Below are positions 43,488 through 52,357 of a DNA stretch of 64,000 bases, piece after piece (position 1 is the first letter of the stretch; each line of letters starts with the position of its first letter). The translations under genes were made by a program, and so were the position numbers. The stretch spans positions 248,001 to 312,000 of the forward strand of contig CALUFM010000001.1 of the NCBI GenBank assembly GCA_944319935.1, written 5' to 3'. Below the pieces are notes generated by a model. It saw only the letters and a program-made list of their open reading frames with translations. It did not search any database and was not told the origin of the DNA. This DNA is from an uncultured Prevotella sp. (GTDB lineage Bacteria > Bacteroidota > Bacteroidia > Bacteroidales > Bacteroidaceae).

Positions 43488-45779
43488 ATGGAGAGAAAAG
43501 CATTCTTGCTGTCATTGCTACTCATGCTGTTTGTCAGCCAAGGCATGCACGCGCAGCACAACACAGTATCAATTTCAGGCAACATAACCAACGCCGAGGG
43601 CAAACGGCTCGGCGGAGTGTCAGTGTACGTAAAGGTCGGTAAAGAAACTTTCGGCAACGTGTCTGACAGGAAAGGCAAGTACGACGTCACGTTTACCGCG
43701 GCGGACACGGTGACCGTAGCGTTCAGCCATGTAAGCTACGCCCCTTACAGCTTTACAGCCTCAGGTCGTGAAGACATAAAGAAAGACATAACGTTGAGTG
43801 AAAAAAGCATAGCCCTGAAAGGCGTGGAAGTGGAGGCGAAGTCAATAATCCTGGGCGACCACGTGTCATACATCCCCACGAAGAAACAGGTGAACGGAGC
43901 GAACTCGGGCGTAGGGTTGCTGTTCAACATGATGATACCCCAAATCGACGTAAACCCCGTGACTGGCGACGTGCAAGCCGCCGACAAGACCCCACTCACG
44001 CTATACATCGACGGAAGGAAAGCCAGCATAGGGGAAATTGACCGTCTCAGGCCGAAAGACGTGGCGCGCGTAGAATACATGGAAAACCCATCGGGTAAGT
44101 TCGCCGGCGAGCGCAAAGTGGTCAATTACATAACAAAGCAATACGAAAGCGGTGGCTACGTGGACGTTAGGACAAAGACGCAGATGCTGTTCCCGCAAGG
44201 GAACTACACCATACAAGCCAAGTTTGACAGGAAGAACGTCAGCCTGCTGGCTCTCGCCGGCACGTCGTTCAGCCATGAAGACTATTCGGGCACAAGCTCA
44301 ACGAGGACTTACCAACTAAACCCCGCATTCACAAAGACCTCATACGTCAGCGACTCGAAGACAAAAAAACTTAGCGACCACGGGCTGCTGCAGTTGTCGA
44401 TAAAGGGCAAACGCTCGTTTTTCGTGGCAAGCGGACAGCTACGCTGGAACGAAACGCCTAAAAACTTCATGAAAGAAGCAGTAGAATACACCAACGACGT
44501 TTACCCCTCAGCCGTAGGAACAACGAACAGCTACTCAAAAAGCTTGTCGCCGCGCATATACATCTATCACTCGTTTGATTTCAATAAAAGCAGCTTCTTG
44601 AGCTGGCAAGCCTCTTATGACTATTCAAGGAACAACTACAGGCGCAGCTACGAAGAGACAAACATGACGCCCGTGCTTAACGACGTGAAAGAGAACTACC
44701 ATTCGTTTGACCTACAGGCAAACTACATCCTGACATTCAAAAACGGCAACAGCCTCGGCATCACGTTATGGGAAGGGTTCACCTCAAGCAAATCAGACTA
44801 TCTCGGAACTTCGCCAAGCAAACAGAAGCTGTATTCAAACGACTTCCAGATATTGCCGACATACAACCACAAGTTCGGGCAAAAATTCGACCTTGGCATC
44901 CAAATGGGATTCAACTTGAACACTTACAAGGTGAACGACAACGACAACGTGACAAAGATATGGCTGAGGCCGTCAATCTACGGGAACTACATGATTAACA
45001 ACTCCAACTATCTTTCGTTTTACGGCAATATGGGTTCGGTGACACCGCAAATGGCAATGCTGAACGGTGCCACGCAATACATCTCAGAATACGAGATGAT
45101 GCGGGGCAACCCCGACCTCAAGACAGGAACAGTGTTATACGGCAACATCTCATACAGCAAATACTGGAACAACGTTAGCCTGTCAGCATACGTCAACTAC
45201 AACGGATGCCTCGACATCGGCAATAAATGGTACACGATAGAGAACAACAAGCTGATAAGTACATTCAGGAACTGCGGCGACTGGCACAGCTACAACATTG
45301 GAGTGAACAGCGTGTTCCAAGTGTTCAACAAGTCGCTGCAACTGAGACTGACCGCCGCCCTTGAAAACACAAACGTGCCCGGGTACTATGACGAGAAGTC
45401 GCACCGCCCCGTGTTCGGAGCCAACTTGTTTTACTCTATCGGCGAATTCAGCTTCTCAGGCTTCTACAACACGCCCAAGACGTCACTTAACAGTGGCCCC
45501 ATGTACACCAAGGAGAAATGCAATTACGGACTCACCGCCACATGGAACCACCGCGGACTGTTCGTACAGTTGGGATGCCAGCGCATATTCGACGGCAATG
45601 GCTACAACAGGAGTTATTATGACTACGGGTGCTACAAGTTCGACCGTCGCACCGTAAACAACAGCATCGGGCAGATTGCGTACATAAGCCTGTCATATAG
45701 TTTCGACTTCGGAAGACAAGTGAAACGCGAAAGGGTGAACATCAACACCAGCGGCCAATCAGGCATCCTACGTCCTTGA
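43488..45779 (+). CDS. Outer-membrane TonB-dependent receptor-like beta-barrel with carboxypeptidase-regulatory domain
   Basis: A 763-residue protein. The signal peptide ends SQGMHAQ, then a CarboxypepD_reg-like Ig fold (VSISGNITNAEGKRLGGVSV through YDVTFTAADTVTVAFSHVSY, about residues 25-95). A plug follows (TPLTLYIDGRKASIGEIDRL, KDVARVEYMENPSGKFAGER), then a long barrel ending FGRQVKRERVNI and a short tail, so the C-terminal aromatic signature is not at the very end. It resembles the OMP_b-brl_3 group. It follows the G-tract ORF by 12-74 bp, probably in one transcript. Ligand unknown. Confidence 0.85.
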   Translation: MERKAFLLSLLLMLFVSQGMHAQHNTVSISGNITNAEGKRLGGVSVYVKVGKETFGNVSDRKGKYDVTFTAADTVTVAFSHVSYAPYSFTASGREDIKKDITLSEKSIALKGVEVEAKSIILGDHVSYIPTKKQVNGANSGVGLLFNMMIPQIDVNPVTGDVQAADKTPLTLYIDGRKASIGEIDRLRPKDVARVEYMENPSGKFAGERKVVNYITKQYESGGYVDVRTKTQMLFPQGNYTIQAKFDRKNVSLLALAGTSFSHEDYSGTSSTRTYQLNPAFTKTSYVSDSKTKKLSDHGLLQLSIKGKRSFFVASGQLRWNETPKNFMKEAVEYTNDVYPSAVGTTNSYSKSLSPRIYIYHSFDFNKSSFLSWQASYDYSRNNYRRSYEETNMTPVLNDVKENYHSFDLQANYILTFKNGNSLGITLWEGFTSSKSDYLGTSPSKQKLYSNDFQILPTYNHKFGQKFDLGIQMGFNLNTYKVNDNDNVTKIWLRPSIYGNYMINNSNYLSFYGNMGSVTPQMAMLNGATQYISEYEMMRGNPDLKTGTVLYGNISYSKYWNNVSLSAYVNYNGCLDIGNKWYTIENNKLISTFRNCGDWHSYNIGVNSVFQVFNKSLQLRLTAALENTNVPGYYDEKSHRPVFGANLFYSIGEFSFSGFYNTPKTSLNSGPMYTKEKCNYGLTATWNHRGLFVQLGCQRIFDGNGYNRSYYDYGCYKFDRRTVNNSIGQIAYISLSYSFDFGRQVKRERVNINTSGQSGILRP

Positions 45780-45816
45780 CGAACATCACATGGGCAACAT
45801 CCACCCCATACACTAA

Positions 45817-45861
45817 AAAGACAGCGGGCGGGCAAGGAAAACTTGCCCGCCCGCTGTCTTT
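45817..45861. terminator. Bidirectional terminator between the receptor gene and carB
   Basis: A perfect 20-bp stem (45817-45836 with 45842-45861), core GACAGCGGGCGGGCAAG, and a 5-nt loop, with A/T-rich flanks. It serves convergent genes. Confidence 0.92.
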
Positions 45862-45883
45862 ATAAAATAAAATCAATCTTCAT

Positions 45884-48800
45884 TTACTTGTACTCGCTCC
45901 AGGCCTTGATGTCGATTTCGTCGAGGCTGACTCGGCAGAAGGCGTTGATGAAGGCGGTGGCCAGTCGGCTGTTGGTGATAAGGGGCACGTTGAGGTCGAT
46001 GGCGGCGCGGCGTATCTTATAGCCGTTGGTCAGCTCGCTTACGGTAAGGTCCTTGGGTATGTTGACCACGAGGTCGATTTCGTGGCGGTGGAGCATGTCG
46101 AGGGCCTGCGGGTGGCGGTCGGCGTCTGAGGGCCAGTAGACCTCGGTATTCTCTACTCCGTTCTCGGTGAGGAACTTCGACGAGCCTGGCGTAGCATATA
46201 TTTTGTAACCATTGTTGACAAGCTGGCGCGCGGCGTCGAGCGTCTCAACCTTCTGCTTGGGGCCACCCGTTGACAGGAGAATGTTCTTCTCGGGTATGCG
46301 GTGCCCTACGGAGAGCATGCTCTTGAGCAGGGCGGTGTTTGTGTCGTCGCCGAGGCAGCCCACTTCGCCAGTGGAGGCCATGTCGACACCCAGCACGGGG
46401 TCGGCCTTCTGCAGGCGGTTGAACGAGAACTGGCTGGCCTTGATGCCTACGTAGTCGAGGTCGAAGAGGTTCTTGCCGGGCTTCTCCACTGGCACGCCGA
46501 GCATCACTTTCGTGGCCAGCTCGATGAGGTTGATTTTCAGCACCTTGCTGACGAATGGGAACGAGCGCGAGGCGCGCAGGTTGCACTCTATGACCTTGAT
46601 ATCGTTGTCGCGGGCGAGGAACTGTATGTTGAACGGGCCGCTGATGTGCAGCTCTTCGGCTATCTTGCGGCTTACGCGCTTGATGCGGCGTATGGTCTCG
46701 CAGTAGAGCTTCTGCGGGGGGAACTGTATGGTGGCGTCGCCTGAGTGTACGCCGGCGAACTCTATGTGTTCGCTTATGGCGTAGGCTATGATTTCGCCGT
46801 CGCGGGCCACGGCGTCCATCTCCACTTCCTTTGCGTGTTCGATGAACTGGCTCACCACTACGGGGTGGTCTTCAGAGACGTTGGCGGCGAGCTTGAGGAA
46901 GCGCACCAGTTCGTCGTTGTTGGAGCAGACGTTCATGGCCGCGCCTGACAGCACGTATGACGGGCGCACCAGCACGGGGAAGCCCACACGGGCTATGAAC
47001 TGCTGGATGTCGTCCATCGAGGTCAATGCGCTCCACTCGGGCTGGTCGATGCCGTTGCGCCCGAGCATGGATGAGAATTTGGCGCGGTCCTCGGCGCGGT
47101 CGATGTCCTTGGCCGATGTGCCGAGTATGGGCACGTTCTGGGCGTCGAGGCGCATGGCGAGGTTGTTGGGTATTTGGCCTCCGGTGGAGACGATGACGCC
47201 GTGGGGGCACTCAAGGTCGATGATGTCCATCACGCGCTCGAAGGTCAGCTCGTCGAAATAGAGGCGGTCGCACATGTCGTAGTCGGTCGACACGGTCTCC
47301 GGGTTGTAGTTTATCATGACCGAACGCCAGCCTTGCTTGCGGATGGTGGCTAGGGCTTGCACTCCGCACCAGTCGAACTCGACGGAGCTGCCTATGCGGT
47401 ACGCGCCCGAGCCGAGGACGACGACGGAACGCTTATCACGCTCAAACACGATGTCGCTCTTCACGCCGGCGTAGGTCACGTATAGGTAGTTTGTCTGGGC
47501 GGGGTATTCGGCGGCAAGGGTGTCAATCTGCTTGACCACGGGCAGTATGCCGTAGTTCTTGCGCAACTGGCGGATGACGAGCCCTGCCTTGGCCATGTTG
47601 CCCAGCTCGGCCTCTAGGCCCACGGCACGGGCTATCTGGAAGTCGGTGAAGCCGTAGACCTTGGCTTCGCGCAGCAATTCCTTGTCAAGCACGTTGACGC
47701 TCTTGCGCCGCTTCAGCTCCTCGTCGATGTCGATGATGTGCTTCAGCTTGTAGAGGAACCACTTGTCGATTTTCGTCAACTCGTGTATCTGGTCTATTGT
47801 GTAGCCGCGATGCATGGCCTTGGATATGACGAAGATGCGGTTGTCCGTCGGGTCGCGCAGGGCCTCGTCTATGTCGGCTATCTCGAGTTCCTTGTTCTCC
47901 ACGAAGCCGTGCATGCCCTGCCCTATCATGCGCAGGCCTTTCTGTATGGCTTCCTCGAAGTTGCGCCCTATGGCCATAACCTCGCCGACCGACTTCATCG
48001 ACGAGCCCAGTTCGCGGTCAACGCCGCGGAACTTGCTGAGGTCCCAGCGCGGGATTTTGCACACGACGTAGTCAAGGGCGGGCTCGAAGAACGCGCTGGT
48101 GGTCTTGGTGACAGAGTTCTTCAGCTCGAACAGGCCGTAGCCAAGACCCAGCTTCGCGGCGACGAAGGCCAAGGGGTAACCCGTGGCCTTCGAGGCGAGG
48201 GCCGAGCTGCGGCTCAGGCGAGCGTTGACCTCTATGACGCGGTAGTCCTCGCTCTGGGGGTCAAAGGCATACTGCACATTGCATTCGCCCACGATGCCAA
48301 TGTGGCGTATTATCTTGATTGACAAGGCGCGCAGCTTGTGGTACTCGCTGTTCGTCAGCGTCTGCGACGGAGCTATGACGATGCTCTCGCCGGTATGTAT
48401 GCCGAGGGGGTCGAAGTTCTCCATGTTGCACACGGTGATGCAGTTGTCGTAACGGTCGCGCACCACCTCGTACTCGATTTCCTTCCAGCCCTTGAGACTC
48501 TTCTCCACCAGCACCTGCGGCGAGAATGAGAACGCCTTCTCGGCCAGGCGGTCAAGCTGCTCCTCGTTGTCGCAAAAGCCGCTGCCCAAGCCACCGAGGG
48601 CGTAGGCGGCGCGGATGATGACGGGATAGCCAAGCTCGGCGGCGGCCTTGCGGGCCTGCTCGATGTTCTCACAGGCCTCGCTCTTGATGGTCTTCACGTC
48701 AATCTCGTTAAGACGCTCAACGAAGAGTTCGCGGTCCTCGGTGTCCATGATGGCCTGCACGGGAGTGCCAAGCACACGCACGCCGTACTTCTCAAGCACG

Positions 48801-49114
48801 CCGCTCTTGTAAAGCTCCACGCCGCAATTTAAAGCCGTCTGCCCGCCGAATGACAGCAGGATGCCGTCAGGACGCTCCTTCTGGATAACCCTCTCAACGA
48901 AATACGGCTGCACCGGCAAGAAATAGATTTGGTCAGCCACGCCTTCAGATGTCTGCACTGTGGCGATGTTGGGGTTTATAAGCACTGTTTCGACACCTTC
49001 CTCGCGCAACGCCTTCAACGCCTGAGAGCCAGAATAATCAAATTCACCAGCCTCTCCTATCTTCAATGCTCCAGAACCAAGGAGCAAGACTTTCTTTATG
49101 CCATTATATTTCAT
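45884..49114 (-). CDS. carB: Carbamoyl phosphate synthase large subunit
   Basis: It makes carbamoyl phosphate from ammonia delivered by CarA, bicarbonate and two ATP, for arginine and pyrimidines. About 1076 residues. Both ATP-grasp halves are visible: KVLLLGSGALKIGEAGEFDY with IIRAAYALGGLGSGF in the first, SVVVLGSGAYRIGSSVEFDW with LVRPSYVLSGAAMNV in the second. The C-terminal MGS-like allosteric domain holds NNGYKIYATPGSSKFL. The ATG at 49114 is preferred because homologues start MKYNGIKKVLLLGSG. The base composition is clearly more GC-rich than carA beside it. Confidence 0.97.
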   Translation of the reverse strand: MKYNGIKKVLLLGSGALKIGEAGEFDYSGSQALKALREEGVETVLINPNIATVQTSEGVADQIYFLPVQPYFVERVIQKERPDGILLSFGGQTALNCGVELYKSGVLEKYGVRVLGTPVQAIMDTEDRELFVERLNEIDVKTIKSEACENIEQARKAAAELGYPVIIRAAYALGGLGSGFCDNEEQLDRLAEKAFSFSPQVLVEKSLKGWKEIEYEVVRDRYDNCITVCNMENFDPLGIHTGESIVIAPSQTLTNSEYHKLRALSIKIIRHIGIVGECNVQYAFDPQSEDYRVIEVNARLSRSSALASKATGYPLAFVAAKLGLGYGLFELKNSVTKTTSAFFEPALDYVVCKIPRWDLSKFRGVDRELGSSMKSVGEVMAIGRNFEEAIQKGLRMIGQGMHGFVENKELEIADIDEALRDPTDNRIFVISKAMHRGYTIDQIHELTKIDKWFLYKLKHIIDIDEELKRRKSVNVLDKELLREAKVYGFTDFQIARAVGLEAELGNMAKAGLVIRQLRKNYGILPVVKQIDTLAAEYPAQTNYLYVTYAGVKSDIVFERDKRSVVVLGSGAYRIGSSVEFDWCGVQALATIRKQGWRSVMINYNPETVSTDYDMCDRLYFDELTFERVMDIIDLECPHGVIVSTGGQIPNNLAMRLDAQNVPILGTSAKDIDRAEDRAKFSSMLGRNGIDQPEWSALTSMDDIQQFIARVGFPVLVRPSYVLSGAAMNVCSNNDELVRFLKLAANVSEDHPVVVSQFIEHAKEVEMDAVARDGEIIAYAISEHIEFAGVHSGDATIQFPPQKLYCETIRRIKRVSRKIAEELHISGPFNIQFLARDNDIKVIECNLRASRSFPFVSKVLKINLIELATKVMLGVPVEKPGKNLFDLDYVGIKASQFSFNRLQKADPVLGVDMASTGEVGCLGDDTNTALLKSMLSVGHRIPEKNILLSTGGPKQKVETLDAARQLVNNGYKIYATPGSSKFLTENGVENTEVYWPSDADRHPQALDMLHRHEIDLVVNIPKDLTVSELTNGYKIRRAAIDLNVPLITNSRLATAFINAFCRVSLDEIDIKAWSEYK

Positions 49115-49147
49115 ACGTGTACATTTTTGTCGGCAACCCGCCAACTA

Positions 49148-50233
49148 TTACTTACAACTTGTCACTTTTTCAATAAACTTGTCAAACATGAACTCCGTGT
49201 CAACAGGCCCGGAACAAGCCTCGGGGTGGAACTGGCTTGAGAACCAAGGGTTCACCTTGTGCCGTATGCCCTCGTTGCTGCCGTCGTTCATGTTCACAAA
49301 CAACTCTTCCCAATCACCGCCAAGGGTAGACGCGTCAACGGCGTAACCGTGGTTCTGGCTGGTGACGTAGCAATGCTCGGTGCCGACAAGGCGCACCGGC
49401 TGGTTGTGAGAACGGTGCCCGTACTTCAGCTTGTATATCTTCGCCCCACCAGCCTTGGCAAGCAACTGGTTGCCCATGCAGATGCCACAAATAGGCTTGG
49501 CGGACTGGCTCATCTGCTTACGGATGATGTTGACGGCATCCTCACACATGTCAGGGTCGCCAGGACCGTTGGCGAGGAAAAGACCATCAAAATCCATATC
49601 CGTATAATCATAGTTCCACGGCACACGCACAACCTCAACACCGCGATGAACCAAGCACCTTATGATGTTGTTCTTCACACCGCAGTCAACAAGCACGACC
49701 TTCTTGCCTGCCCCTTCGTTGTAACGGATTACCTGCTTGCAGCTTACCTGGTCAACAAAGTTCACGCCCTCATAATCAGCCTGCGGAATGTTGTCAGGCT
49801 CGTCGTCAAACAGGATTTTGCCCATCATCACGCCATGCTCACGCAAAACCTTTGTCAGCTCACGGGTGTCAATGCCGGTAACCCCTGGCACATGTTCACG
49901 CTTGAGCCAGTCAGCAAGGCTCTCAACGGCGTTCCAATGGCAATACCGCTCACTGTAGTCGGCAACAATGATAGCCGAAGCGTATATCCTGTCGCTCTCC
50001 ATGAAAGTGGCGATGCCGTCATCACCAACCGAAAACGGCGGCACACCGTAATTGCCAACCAAAGGGTATGTAAGCACCATAAGCTGACCTGCATACGAAG
50101 GGTCTGTAAGGCTTTCAGGATAACCCATCATGGCAGTATTGAACACCACCTCGCCGGCTACCGGGCTGTCATAGCCGAAGGACTTTCCGTGGAACTTCGT
50201 TCCGTCCTCAAGTACTAATGTTACGTTTCTCAT
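49148..50233 (-). CDS. carA: Carbamoyl phosphate synthase small subunit
   Basis: A 361-residue glutaminase subunit. The N-terminal domain begins VTLVLEDGTKFHGKSFGYDS, and the class I glutamine amidotransferase domain has the nucleophile in KPICGICMGNQLLAKAGGAK, plus the catalytic His-Glu pair in WFSSQFHPEACSGPVDTEFM. CarA passes ammonia to CarB, whose gene starts 33 bp downstream. Upstream lies a terminator (50317-50356), so carAB may have a promoter in 50234-50316, although no TAnnTTTG box is clear there. Confidence 0.97.
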   Translation of the reverse strand: MRNVTLVLEDGTKFHGKSFGYDSPVAGEVVFNTAMMGYPESLTDPSYAGQLMVLTYPLVGNYGVPPFSVGDDGIATFMESDRIYASAIIVADYSERYCHWNAVESLADWLKREHVPGVTGIDTRELTKVLREHGVMMGKILFDDEPDNIPQADYEGVNFVDQVSCKQVIRYNEGAGKKVVLVDCGVKNNIIRCLVHRGVEVVRVPWNYDYTDMDFDGLFLANGPGDPDMCEDAVNIIRKQMSQSAKPICGICMGNQLLAKAGGAKIYKLKYGHRSHNQPVRLVGTEHCYVTSQNHGYAVDASTLGGDWEELFVNMNDGSNEGIRHKVNPWFSSQFHPEACSGPVDTEFMFDKFIEKVTSCK

Positions 50234-50316
50234 TTTGTCGTGCTTTATTTAAAGTTATGCCGCAAACATTCACTTGGAAGCCAACGCCCCGATAGCAGAT
50301 GATTGCGAGTTCCTGA

Positions 50317-50356
50317 AAAAGCCCGCCGGCGGCACCAAGGCCTGCCGCGGGCTTTT
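50317..50356 (-). terminator. Intrinsic terminator between the purF-like gene and carA
   Basis: AAAAGCCCGC (50317-50326) pairs with GCGGGCTTTT (50347-50356). On the minus strand the stem is followed by TTTTT. It separates or attenuates expression of carAB relative to the genes above. Confidence 0.8.
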
Positions 50357-50374
50357 CAAAAACATGTATTGTTG

Positions 50375-52270
50375 TCAAAATTTCTGTTCGTATTTGTAAA
50401 CTTCCTCAACATACCGGACAAACGCCTGGTTGACAAGCTTCACACCGCCAGGAGTCGGATAATTGCCTGTAAAGTACCAGTCGCCTTTGTGGCCCGGTAT
50501 GGCCTCATGCAATCCTTCAATCGACTGGAAAACAAGCTCGACAGGCGTGGTCATGCCGTCAGGACGGAGCATTTCGATGATTTTCTCGTTGATTTCATCA
50601 ACCGTGAACGGCTTGTAGATGTCACGCACATAGTTCTTCATCTCTTCCTTGGGCTTCTTCAATTCCTCCTTGCACCTGTTGTAAGTATCCTCAATGAGCT
50701 GGTACATTCCGCGGTCTTTCAGCAACTCAATAGTTGCACGGAACACGCAAAACTCCTCGAGGCTCGGCATGTCGATACCGTAATAGTCTGGGTAACGGAT
50801 TTGCGGCGAACTGCTGACAATGACAATCTTTTTCGGGTGCAAACGGTCGAGAATCTTCAATATGCTCTCCTTCAAGGTCGTGCCACGCACAATGCTGTCG
50901 TCTATTATGACAAGGTTGTCCTTATAAGGCTCAAGCGACTCGTAAGTCACATCATAGACATGCGAGGCCAAATCATTACGCGAAGCACCCTCTGTGATGA
51001 ACGTGCGCAGCTTGATGTCTTTCCACGCAACCTTCTCACTCCTGACATATTGGTGCAGGAGGGAATACAGTTCCTCGTATGAAGGTTTGTGGTCCATGTC
51101 CATAATGAACTTTATCTTCTGCTCGTTGACATATCTCTTGAACCCGCCAAGCATGCCATAAAAAGCGACCTCTGCGGTATTCGGTATGAACGAGAAAACG
51201 GTATGCTCAATGTCGTAATCGACCGCCTTGAGTATCGTCGGCGTAAGTTGCTCTCCAAGCTTCTTGCGCTCCTTGTAAATGTCCCTGTCAGAACCCCTAC
51301 TGAAATATATCCGCTCAAAAGAGCATTTGGCGTCACCACGCCGTTCGAGGATTTTCTCTATCGAACTTTCGCCGTTCTTACTTACTATCAGGGCATAACC
51401 AGGCTCAAGCTCGTTTATGTCGTCACACTCCAAGTCAAACGTTGTTTGCAATACGGGACGCTCGCTCGCAACGACCACGATTTCGTCATTCTTATACCAG
51501 AATGCAGGACGTATGCCCCAAGGGTCACGCATTGAGAACATCTCGCCACTGCCCGTGATGCCACACATCACATATCCTCCATCAAAATCCGTCATCGTTG
51601 ACTTCAAGACGTTGCTCATCTTGATGTTGTCTTCTATATAACGGGTGATGTCTTGGTTTTCAAGCCCCTTGGCCTTGCCATCGACAAAATTACGCTCCAC
51701 CTCGCGGTCAAGCCTATGCCCCATCAATTCAAGCGTAATATAACTGTCACTGTAAATTCTCGGATACTGCCCCTGCTTCACAAGCTTGGCAAATATCTCA
51801 TCAATGTTAGTCATGTTGAAGTTTCCACAAAGGCACAAGTTCTTCGCCCTCCAGTTATTCCTCCTCAAGAACGGATGAACATAAGAAAGGCCGCTTTTGC
51901 CTGTCGTAGAATAACGGAGATGCCCCATGTACAACTCACCCGCAAACGGAAGATTCCTTTTGGCAAACTCCACATCCGCAAGCTGTTCAGGCGCAAGGTT
52001 GCGGAACTTCTTTTGGACATTCCCGAATATCTCGGTAATGGCGTTGGAACCTTCGGCACGTTCCCTGAACATATATTCAGAACCCGGCACGGCATCAAGG
52101 TTGACACAAGCCATGCCGGCACCTTCCTGCCCCCTGTTATGCTGCTTCTCCATCATGAGATAGAGCTTGTTCAGCCCGAACATCCACGTTCCATACTTTT
52201 GCTGGTAATATTCCAATGGCTTGAGCAATCTCACCATTGCCACTCCACATTCATGCTTCAACGGTTCCAT
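50375..52270 (-). CDS. Amidophosphoribosyltransferase-like protein, long form
   Basis: A 631-residue class II glutamine amidotransferase fused to a PRPP-binding domain, as in PurF, which makes phosphoribosylamine in purine synthesis. The nucleophile Cys is at position 8 (MEPLKHECGVAMV), so a short propeptide is implied. Glutaminase features are KQHNRGQEGAGMACVN and GELYMGHLRYSTTGKSGL; the PRPP loop is NLVIIDDSIVRGTTLKESIL near residue 465. Typical PurF is 460-510 residues, so this one has over 100 extra residues, mostly in the glutaminase part and the C-terminus. Long forms of this kind are seen in Bacteroidetes. Confidence 0.88.
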   Translation of the reverse strand: MEPLKHECGVAMVRLLKPLEYYQQKYGTWMFGLNKLYLMMEKQHNRGQEGAGMACVNLDAVPGSEYMFRERAEGSNAITEIFGNVQKKFRNLAPEQLADVEFAKRNLPFAGELYMGHLRYSTTGKSGLSYVHPFLRRNNWRAKNLCLCGNFNMTNIDEIFAKLVKQGQYPRIYSDSYITLELMGHRLDREVERNFVDGKAKGLENQDITRYIEDNIKMSNVLKSTMTDFDGGYVMCGITGSGEMFSMRDPWGIRPAFWYKNDEIVVVASERPVLQTTFDLECDDINELEPGYALIVSKNGESSIEKILERRGDAKCSFERIYFSRGSDRDIYKERKKLGEQLTPTILKAVDYDIEHTVFSFIPNTAEVAFYGMLGGFKRYVNEQKIKFIMDMDHKPSYEELYSLLHQYVRSEKVAWKDIKLRTFITEGASRNDLASHVYDVTYESLEPYKDNLVIIDDSIVRGTTLKESILKILDRLHPKKIVIVSSSPQIRYPDYYGIDMPSLEEFCVFRATIELLKDRGMYQLIEDTYNRCKEELKKPKEEMKNYVRDIYKPFTVDEINEKIIEMLRPDGMTTPVELVFQSIEGLHEAIPGHKGDWYFTGNYPTPGGVKLVNQAFVRYVEEVYKYEQKF

Positions 52271-52357
52271 TATCTACAGATTAAAAACCAGCCCACACAT
52301 CTACGACACCTGAAAGTTTTTCTAAGGAAGTGTATGACTGGTAATTATATAACATGT

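Noticed and set aside
47738..48322. 194-codon ORF antisense to carB, and similar long antisense ORFs in nuoCD and purF regions
   Set aside because: These are frame shadows created by GC-rich third positions in the real genes; no start context, domain or promoter supports them.
52271..52357. Possible promoter or glmS-type ribozyme region between glmS and the purF-like gene
   Set aside because: The gap is only 87 bp, no TAnnTTTG box is visible, and the glmS ribozyme would lie upstream of glmS, where only 6 bp separate it from the previous gene.
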